Positions 58,251 to 64,000 of a stretch of 64,000 nucleotides of DNA are shown piece by piece; the stretch's first letter is position 1, and the number at the start of each line of letters is the position of its first letter. The stretch is from the NCBI GenBank assembly GCA_026126025.1, contig JAHCJZ010000008.1, forward strand, positions 62,001 to 126,000. Direction: 5' to 3'. Made by a program: the position numbers and the translations under genes. The notes below the pieces were generated by a model. The model had not been told where the DNA came from. It ran no database searches and worked only from the letters and a program-made list of their open reading frames with translations. The DNA comes from Bauldia sp. (GTDB taxonomy: Bacteria; Pseudomonadota; Alphaproteobacteria; Rhizobiales; Kaistiaceae).

Positions 58251-58520
58251 CGCTCGTATCCCACCCAAGTGCAGGGAAGGAGTTGGCCCGCCTTCGCCGC
58301 GGACTTCTTCGCGGCGGGTTTGGTTCCCGGCGGTGGCGGTTGTCGAGGAGTGGAGATGATCGGGCTGCCGGAGCCCGCGTGCTAGCCTTGCCTCACCCCC
58401 GCTCACTCCCGCGAAGGCGGGAGTCCATACCGCGAGCTCTCACGCCGGCTGCGTGGATTCCCGCCTGCGCTGGAATGAGCGGCGAGCAGTGGGATGACCG
58501 GACCAACGTCGCGGCCGTTC
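58251..58520. other. intergenic with REP-like inverted pair
   Basis: CTCACTCCCGCGAAGGCGGG near 58402 and GATTCCCGCCTGCGCTGGAA near 58456 are inverted arms of the GTCATTCCGGCGAAGG class. No supported gene. Confidence 0.6.
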
Positions 58521-58991
58521 TCAGAAGTAGAAATACTCCCAGTCCTCGACGGGGATGAGCAGCTCGCAGCGACCCAACTCGACGATCACGGGTTGCGAAG
58601 CGTCGTCCAGGAATGCCTCGCGGTCGATCCGGCTGTAGCGCAGCTGCGTCATATCGATTTCAAGGCCGCGGCTGCAGACGTAGCGGTCGCTGCTGTCGCG
58701 TCCGTTCTCGCGGAAATTCCTGCAGCCCGTATCGATTGAGGCTCCGTTTTCGGTCCAGCGAAACCTGTAGGGCGCTCCAACATTACCGGTCCAGACGAAG
58801 ATATAGACCCGCGTCGGCTCGACTTCTTTACTCGCCCAGCGGTTCAGGGTCGGGTCAAATCTCGCCTCGACGGTCGTTTCAGAGAAGCATTGGATACGGT
58901 CCTGATCGCGCGCTGCGGCGGGAGTCGCCGATGCCGCCAGTGCTCCCAGGATGACGAAGCCCAAGCGGCAGCGCGAAGCAGCCGCCTGCAC
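58521..58991 (-). CDS. four-Cys secreted protein, type B copy 1
   Basis: A 156-residue protein: signal peptide cleaved near A-A-A-R, D-R-I-Q-C (Cys 1), T-G-C-R-N-F-R-E-N-G-R-D-S-S-D-R-Y-V-C (Cys 2-3), V-E-L-G-R-C (Cys 4), ending E-D-W-E-Y-F-Y-F. The copy at 60674 has an almost identical half from F-R-E-N-G to the end but a diverged half before it. GTG 58991 is used as the start on the basis of the signal peptide. Confidence 0.72.
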   Translation of the reverse strand: MQAAASRCRLGFVILGALAASATPAAARDQDRIQCFSETTVEARFDPTLNRWASKEVEPTRVYIFVWTGNVGAPYRFRWTENGASIDTGCRNFRENGRDSSDRYVCSRGLEIDMTQLRYSRIDREAFLDDASQPVIVELGRCELLIPVEDWEYFYF

Positions 58992-59049
58992 CCACGAAGG
59001 CTGTTCCTCGCAAGTAAGCCCCTTGCCCGGAGCGTTAGAGCGCGGGGAG

Positions 59050-59457
59050 CTAGTCAACGTCGAGGTCCTCGAACAGGCAGTGTCCGGCTTCGATCGTCCC
59101 GCCTTCCGCCGGCGCGGCCGCGTCAAGGTGGGCTGCGGTCTGAATGCGCATGAAGGAAAGCCCCTGCCAGTCGAACAGGAGCGCGTCAGCCCACCCGCGA
59201 CAGACGACGCGTTCGAAGGCGGTGAAGGTACACGCAAGGACGACGCCGCCATGGCCGTCCACCAGCTTGTATCCCTGACCGATCCATTCGATCGAGTATC
59301 GGGTCTCGGCCTGCTGCTGCGTCGCCGGCTCGCCGGGGACCAGCCGGGTCACCTCCTCCACACTGCATACCCATCGCCAGCGTTCGGTCGCCGCTGCGTC
59401 GACGGCGAACACCAAGACGATGGACAGAGCGGCGAGACGCAACCTCATCCTTCGCAT
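59050..59457 (-). CDS. four-Cys secreted protein, type A copy 2
   Basis: A 135-residue protein: signal peptide cleaved after A-A-A-T, E-R-W-R-W-V-C (Cys 1), L-A-C-T-F-T-A-F-E-R-V-V-C (Cys 2-3), I-E-A-G-H-C (Cys 4). It differs from the copy at 61191 by only a handful of residues, and upstream sequence GTGTCGCGTCC is also shared, so the two are recent duplicates. GGGAGTG precedes the ATG. Confidence 0.75.
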   Translation of the reverse strand: MRRMRLRLAALSIVLVFAVDAAATERWRWVCSVEEVTRLVPGEPATQQQAETRYSIEWIGQGYKLVDGHGGVVLACTFTAFERVVCRGWADALLFDWQGLSFMRIQTAAHLDAAAPAEGGTIEAGHCLFEDLDVD

Positions 59458-59506
59458 GGACGCGACACTCCCTGAACAATCCGCATGTCCAACGATGCGC
59501 CGCCCT

Positions 59507-59974
59507 CTATTCTGGCTGTCCGAAATCGGCGGGGGGCGTGCCTGGCGGAATTGGCTCGCAGAAGCCTAACTCCAACTGCGCATGGGGGCGGTAGTAGGAG
59601 GGATGTGCAGGCTGCAATCCGGGAATCTGCTGCCTTGAGAAGCGCATCGTGCTCGTGTCGAAAATGAAATCGTAGCAGTAATACACATCATCTATTTCTC
59701 TTCTGCCGTCGCCTTGGCACCACAGACCGCTGCGATCGATATTTTTGCCTCTCACAACATAATCGTAGCGTCCGATCCTCGATATTACATAGAACTCGGT
59801 GGTCCAGATGCGTGTGCGTTCCCAATCGCCGGACATCGGGTCGAAGGCGAGTTGAATCACCGGCTGCGGCCGGCAGAGGTAGAGATCCACGATTTCCTGT
59901 GCGAACGCGGTTTCGGCACAGGCGACCATCGCGGTCAGCCCCATCAAGCAACTCCGAAAAGATCGTCTGACCAC
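59507..59974 (-). CDS. four-Cys secreted protein, type D copy 3
   Basis: A 155-residue protein: signal peptide (G-L-T-A-M-V-A-C-A-E-T-A-F-A-Q), V-D-L-Y-L-C (Cys 1), L-W-C-Q-G-D-G-R-R-E-I-D-D-V-Y-Y-C (Cys 2-3), L-E-L-G-F-C (Cys 4). F-D-P-M-S-G-D-W resembles type B and D1. GTG 59974 has AGGAAG about eight bases upstream. Base composition is less GC-rich than core genes. Confidence 0.7.
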   Translation of the reverse strand: MVRRSFRSCLMGLTAMVACAETAFAQEIVDLYLCRPQPVIQLAFDPMSGDWERTRIWTTEFYVISRIGRYDYVVRGKNIDRSGLWCQGDGRREIDDVYYCYDFIFDTSTMRFSRQQIPGLQPAHPSYYRPHAQLELGFCEPIPPGTPPADFGQPE

Positions 59975-60065
59975 GCCTATTCTTCCTAATGACCCGACTG
60001 AAGCCGCCAGTCGCCCACCGGACAGGGCGACAGAAGAGCGGGCCAGAGCATTGCGGCTCACCGGC

Positions 60066-60503
60066 TCATTCCTCTGATTCAACGAACTCTGCCCGCACGC
60101 AGAGGCCGGTTTCCGCCACGACTTCAATCTCTATTGTCGGCTCGGACCTTGGCCGTGTATCAAGCATTACGAATACACGGTTGATAATGTCCAAGTAGAA
60201 GGAAATCCCGCTACCTCCAATTTCGCATGACTGTTCGTGGACAAAATCACCGACCTCGCACCCAACGATAAACGATCCACGCTCGGTTGTTACGCGATAT
60301 CTGTCCGGTCCGTCGGTAACGAACCAATAGACCTGCCCTGGCTCCGACCTATCCTCACGCCAAATCGCCCCGTCGAAGCTGAGAACGGTCCTTTCAGTGG
60401 CCGAGCAGCGGTAGTCGCCTCGACTGTCGAGCCATTCAGTCGCCCAGCCCGTCGACGCGACGAACGCCACGGCCACGACCGCCGCCTTCCGCAAGTGGCG
60501 CAT
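60066..60503 (-). CDS. four-Cys secreted protein, type D copy 4
   Basis: A 145-residue protein: signal peptide cleaved after G-W-A-T, D-Y-R-C (Cys 1), V-G-C-E-V-G-D-F-V-H-E-Q-S-C (Cys 2-3), A-E-T-G-L-C (Cys 4). A promoter-like TTGACA (60566-60561), 17 bases, TTCGAT (60543-60538) lies upstream on the minus strand and overlaps the lysozyme remnant start. Low GC relative to core genes. Confidence 0.72.
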   Translation of the reverse strand: MRHLRKAAVVAVAFVASTGWATEWLDSRGDYRCSATERTVLSFDGAIWREDRSEPGQVYWFVTDGPDRYRVTTERGSFIVGCEVGDFVHEQSCEIGGSGISFYLDIINRVFVMLDTRPRSEPTIEIEVVAETGLCVRAEFVESEE

Positions 60504-60559
60504 CGCGCCCCCAAAAGAAAACCATCACCCTCACAACATCGAACAGAAAGTGAACGCAG

Positions 60560-60658
60560 ATGTCAATGCTATCCCCCAACGCCGAGTGGGCCTTCAATCG
60601 TCTTATGGAACTCGGTTGGAGCAGCCTACATGCGACTTCGCGAACGCGAGTGGACTAG
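60560..60658 (+). pseudogene. remnant of phage tail lysozyme gene start
   Basis: A 32-codon open frame. Residues L-S-P-N-A-E-W-A-F-N-R-L-M-E-L-G-W match L-S-P-N-A-Q-Y-A-Y-N-R-L-I-E-L-G-W at the start of the lysozyme-like protein at 61666, then similarity stops and the frame ends after 13 residues. Upstream, ATCGAACAGAAAGTGAAC is identical in both leaders. It marks the boundary of a duplication. Confidence 0.8.
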
Positions 60659-60673
60659 ACTCGCGACCCCTTC

Positions 60674-61156
60674 TTAGAAGTAGAAATACTCCCAGTCCTC
60701 GACCGGGATGAGCAGCTCGCAACGACCCAACTCGACGATCACGGGTTGCGAATTGTCGTCCAGGAATGCCTCGCGGTCGATCCGGCTGTAGCGCAGCTGC
60801 GTCATATCGATTTCAAGGCCGCGGCCGCAGACGTAGCGGTCGCTGCTGTCCCGCCCGTTCTCACGGAAGTATCCGCAGGCTTCATCCGCCAGCGCCCCGT
60901 TCTCCGTCCAGCGAAAGCTGTAACCTGCTCCGGGGCCGCCCGTCCAAACCAGCGTATAGATTCGCGCCGACTCGACGTCCTGGTTCACCCAGCGGTTCAG
61001 AGTTGGATCGAACCGGGCTTCGGCGGTCGACTCGGCGATACATTGGATGCGGTCCTGGTCCCGTGCCGTAGCAGGAACCGCCGAGGCGGCGAATGCTCCG
61101 AGAGCCAAGAGGCCGCCGCGCGAACCGGCCATCAGCGCTAGCGAAAGCCCGATCAC
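60674..61156 (-). CDS. four-Cys secreted protein, type B copy 2
   Basis: A 160-residue protein: D-R-I-Q-C (Cys 1), E-A-C-G-Y-F-R-E-N-G-R-D-S-S-D-R-Y-V-C (Cys 2-3), V-E-L-G-R-C (Cys 4), ending E-D-W-E-Y-F-Y-F. From F-R-E-N-G onward it differs from copy 1 by only a few residues, whereas the first half has many substitutions, a mosaic pattern. GTG 61156 with AGGGG upstream is preferred; ATG 61132 is possible. Confidence 0.72.
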   Translation of the reverse strand: MIGLSLALMAGSRGGLLALGAFAASAVPATARDQDRIQCIAESTAEARFDPTLNRWVNQDVESARIYTLVWTGGPGAGYSFRWTENGALADEACGYFRENGRDSSDRYVCGRGLEIDMTQLRYSRIDREAFLDDNSQPVIVELGRCELLIPVEDWEYFYF

Positions 61157-61190
61157 AGGGCCCCTGCGTGAGGCATTGGAGCGCGGGGAG

Positions 61191-61598
61191 CTAGTCAACG
61201 TCGAGGTCCTCGAACAGGCAGTGTCCGGCTTCGATCGTTCCGCCTTCCGCCGGCGCGGCCGCGTCAAAGTGGGCTGCGGTCCGGATGCGCGTGAAGGAAA
61301 GCCCCTGCCAGTCGAACAGGAGCGCGTCAGCCCATCCGCGGCAGACCACGCGCTTGAACGCGGTGAAGGTGCACGCAAGGACGACGCCGCCATCGCCGTC
61401 CACGAGCTTGTACCCCTGACCGACCCACTCGATCGAGTATCGGGTCTCGGCCTGCTGCTGCGTCGCCGGCTCGCCGGGGACCAGCCGGGTCACCTCCTCC
61501 ACACTGCATACCCATCGCCAGCGTTCGGTCGCCGCTGCGTCGACGGCGAACACCAAGACGATGGACAGAGCGGCGAGACGCAACCTCATCCTTCGCAT
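61191..61598 (-). CDS. four-Cys secreted protein, type A copy 3
   Basis: A 135-residue near-identical duplicate of the protein at 59050. Visible differences include W-V-G-Q for W-I-G-Q, D-G-D-G for D-G-H-G, F-K-R-V for F-E-R-V and T-R-I-R-T for M-R-I-Q-T. The order B then A downstream to upstream is the same as at 58521-59457, showing that a two-gene unit was duplicated. Confidence 0.75.
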   Translation of the reverse strand: MRRMRLRLAALSIVLVFAVDAAATERWRWVCSVEEVTRLVPGEPATQQQAETRYSIEWVGQGYKLVDGDGGVVLACTFTAFKRVVCRGWADALLFDWQGLSFTRIRTAAHFDAAAPAEGGTIEAGHCLFEDLDVD

Positions 61599-61665
61599 GG
61601 ACGCGACACTCCTTGCCGATCAATACCCCCCCCCATCTACCATATCGAACAGAAAGTGAACAGAG

Positions 61666-63659
61666 ATGAGCCTCTCACCTAATGCCCAATACGCCTACAA
61701 TAGGTTGATTGAACTAGGCTGGCAGCCGCTGGCAGCCGCCGGAATTGTTGGCAATCTCATGTGGGAGAGCACACCTGCGGTTGATCCGAGCATCGTCGAA
61801 ATAGGAGGTGGTGGCGGCTTCGGTATTGCTCAATGGACCCATCCGTCGCGAGTGGCTGCCCTACACAGCTTTGCGGAGATGTGGGGTGTGGACGTCGACA
61901 GGCTTGATCTTCAAGTCGCCTTTATTGATTGGGAGCTGAGAAATACCCACAAGGCATTTGGAGTTGCCTTGCAAGAGGCCAAAACACTGTTCGATGCGAC
62001 AGTGGCCGCGGTTGAATACGAGAACCCGGAGAACCCCGATCCCACCGATGCAACCCAAGCATCTCACTGGAACGATCGCTGGACGTACGCCCAGCAAGTC
62101 ATATTGCAACCGATCTACCGTGAGACGCCCACTTTCTGGGTCGACCCTTCTGCCGCTCCGCGAGCGCCCTACACGCAACTGATCGATGACGCTCGGCGAA
62201 TTTCTTACTCGGGTGCCGTGCCAGACGGGATTCTCTCTCCCTACCTCGATTGGCCAGAGAACGACGATACCCTTTTTATTATCTCCGGCGTGCGACCGGG
62301 GTGGGAGTATTCGGACGAGACGTGGTTATTCTCGAACGTCTCGGGGGATCCCAGTTCGGACAGTCCTGCTACCATACCCCGGCGCCCGTCCGACGCCCCA
62401 GTGCCCGAATTCGGAATGCCCCTTCAGGCGAACTGGACGCTGGACCCATCGACGAGTCTCCCACAGCCTTTGGTGGATCTTCCTGACGATCTGCCCTTCC
62501 TCGTTCGAGGGCGAGGGGTGATTGCTCCGCCCGTCGGCGGCTGGGGTCATGTTCTCATGACAAGTTCGCCGATGGCACCCTTGCCCGTCCCCAATCCTCT
62601 GAACGCCGGAGCTGACGCACCGGCGGACCCGATCGGCGGGCTCATCGAGCGCCAGGGTCTCGGCGCCGGTCCGAAGAGGCTGGCGCCGTCGGCCGGCAAG
62701 GGCTCCGGCCCGATGGAGCTGCAGACGGGCGAGCGGCTGTACCCGATGAAGGACATCCTGGCGCTGACGGGCTGGGTCGACGCCACGGAGGCGGCGGAGG
62801 TGGTGCGGCGGGGGGCGCCGGCGACCGCGGCGTGGCAGGAGGTCGAGGCGGCGATCCGCGGGGCGAAGGACGACGCCTTCGCGCTGCACGAGATCGGCGA
62901 CCAGCTCGGCCGCCAGGCGCGGCAGACGGCGGCGGCCGGCGGGCCGCAGCACGAGGTCGCCACCGCGCTTGCGGCCGAGACAGCGATCGTCGACGCGCTC
63001 GACCGGCAGACCGACGGCGCCTGGCGGCAAGGCGCGGGCGGAGGAGCACCGCCGGCGCGCAATGGCCGCGGCGGTTCATCAGCGCCTCGCGGCGGAGCCG
63101 CAGCGGCCGATCCGCGTACGGCGGCACCGGCGGACCGCCGCCGCCCGCCATGCGGCCGCCGATGTCCGCCGCCGGACCGCTCGCGGAAGCGATGCCCTGG
63201 GGGCAGCGGAAGGGTCAGCCGCCGCCCGGCGCGGTCGATGGAGGATCGTGGGGCCCGAGCAGGCTGCCGCAGGCTCTGCCCCGCGCCGGCATGCCGGCGC
63301 CGTCGCCATCGGCCCGGCCGCAGCGGCCAGCCGTCGGGGTCCGTGAGGTGCTGGCGCTGGTCGGTGAGGTCGATCCAGCGCCGGCGCTCGAGGTGATCAA
63401 GGTGATGCCGCGGTCGGCGCTGGTCGCCGGGGCGGAGCGCGACATCCGCGCGGCGCAGCGAGACCCCTTCGCGCTCGCCGACGTCGAGAAGAAGCTCGGC
63501 ATCGCGGCGGCGCAACTCCAAGAGCGCGGCGCGCCGGCGCGGGACGTCGCGGTCGCCAAGGCGATCCGCAACGCCGTGGTCGACGCCATCGACCGGCCGA
63601 CCGACGGCTACTACCGCCAGGCCCGCAAGGCCGCCATGGCGAAGCCCGCGGCGCGGTAG
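61666..63659 (+). pseudogene. phage tail lysozyme-like gene, frameshifted in its 3' part
   Basis: The lysozyme-like N-terminus is intact: Y-A-Y-N-R-L-I-E-L-G-W-Q-P-L-A-A-A-G-I-V-G-N-L-M-W-E-S with catalytic-type Glu, and F-G-I-A-Q-W. A module M-K-D-I-L-A-L-T-G-W-V-D-A-T-E-A follows. After D-R-Q-T-D-G-A-W-R-Q near 63030 the frame becomes Arg-rich nonsense; the expected A-R-A-E-E-H continues one frame over, and from about 63105 the third frame gives A-Y-G-G-T-G-G and a second module R-E-V-L-A-L-V-G-E-V-D-P ending at 63659. Two single-base shifts would restore one protein. The unshifted frame runs to 63396. Sequencing error in GC runs is possible. Confidence 0.72.
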
Positions 63660-63954
63660 CGACCGCTGGCCGGGGAGGGGGTGGCGGTTCGGCATACTGC
63701 GACGGCAAAGCACTGCGGCCCGCGTTGCCGATTTGCGCGAGCAACGCGGACCTAAGTGCGCTGACAGGCCGTGGCACCCCACCCCGCCGCGCTGACGCGC
63801 GGCGACCCTCCCCCTCCAGGGGAGGGTGGTCATGCGGTTGATCTGAAACGTAAATCCTCACGCAGCCGCGCGACGCGCTCGCGTCGTCACACCCGCCGCC
63901 GCGCATCGCGGCCGGGCGCCCTTTCCCATCGCAACAACACCCCGGAGGCAGCTC
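63660..63954. other. intergenic with GC repeat
   Basis: Contains a short stem GTTGCC..GAGCAACG and, at about 63773-63830, CACCCCACCCCGCCGCGCTG with CCTCCCCCTCCAGGGGAGGG, a REP-like element. GGAGG at 63943-63947 is the ribosome site for the next gene. Confidence 0.55.
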
Positions 63955-64000
63955 ATGAGCACCACACTTCCCCCCAATGTCAGGGTCGGCATCGTCGACC
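63955..64000 (+). CDS. start of a gene cut by the window end
   Basis: ATG with GGAGG seven bases upstream, encoding M-S-T-T-L-P-P-N-V-R-V-G-I-V-D before the window ends. Too short to identify; its position suggests a further phage-module gene. Confidence 0.6.
   Translation, partial: MSTTLPPNVRVGIVD

Overview
The window is GC-rich alphaproteobacterial DNA, most likely from a member of the Hyphomicrobiales (Rhizobiales). Lineage markers are a cpdR-type response regulator, an alpha-r8/MmgR-like small RNA beside hisN, DUF1344 and DUF2865 secreted proteins, and an initiator tRNA with an A-U pair at 29:41. These are inferences from remembered family patterns; no database search was made.

Bases 1-13000 are ordinary chromosome: the end of a luciferase-like monooxygenase, a lipoprotein, initiator tRNA, bioY plus a GT2-GtrA glycosyltransferase, a MarR regulator with an NMT1/THI5-type ABC transporter, a creatininase-family enzyme, a CobW/G3E metallochaperone with a long His-Asp tract, and a SugE/Gdx exporter preceded by a recognisable guanidine-II riboswitch. 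Bases 13040-15785 are a phage-like regulatory patch: a DnaA-domain-IV protein and small partners facing a LexA/CI-like repressor across a perfect operator palindrome.

Bases 15850-21890 hold three tandem periplasmic PQQ beta-propeller dehydrogenase paralogues. Each is preceded by the same 7-2-7 palindrome at the same distance from a putative -10 and followed by a hairpin. Bases 22000-34960 are mixed chromosome: two hicAB-like pairs, DUF1344 pair, tRNA-Val, cpdR, N-formylglutamate amidohydrolase, sRNA, hisN, a hydrolase, Hsp20, secreted proteins, a LuxR-type regulator and an unknown 396-aa protein.

From 35095 to the window end lies a P22-like podovirus morphogenesis module: small and large terminase, portal, scaffold, coat, gp4-like adaptor, tail protein, GNAT-like protein, virion protein and two tail-lysozyme genes. 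No integrase, holin or replication gene is visible, and the two terminase genes are separated by a HerA-like ATPase and a Flp pilin, so the module looks domesticated or rearranged. One lysozyme gene is split by an IS5-family element and the other carries frameshifts.

The most unusual content is at 49522-61598. Eleven small genes, all on the minus strand against the plus-strand virion genes, encode signal-peptide proteins that share one four-cysteine layout: a first Cys soon after cleavage, a central C-x(6-17)-C pair, and a final G-x-C. They occur as tandem and mosaic duplicates beside full or truncated lysozyme gene starts. This looks like a diversifying secreted-protein cassette on a phage-derived locus. 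Its function cannot be read from sequence.
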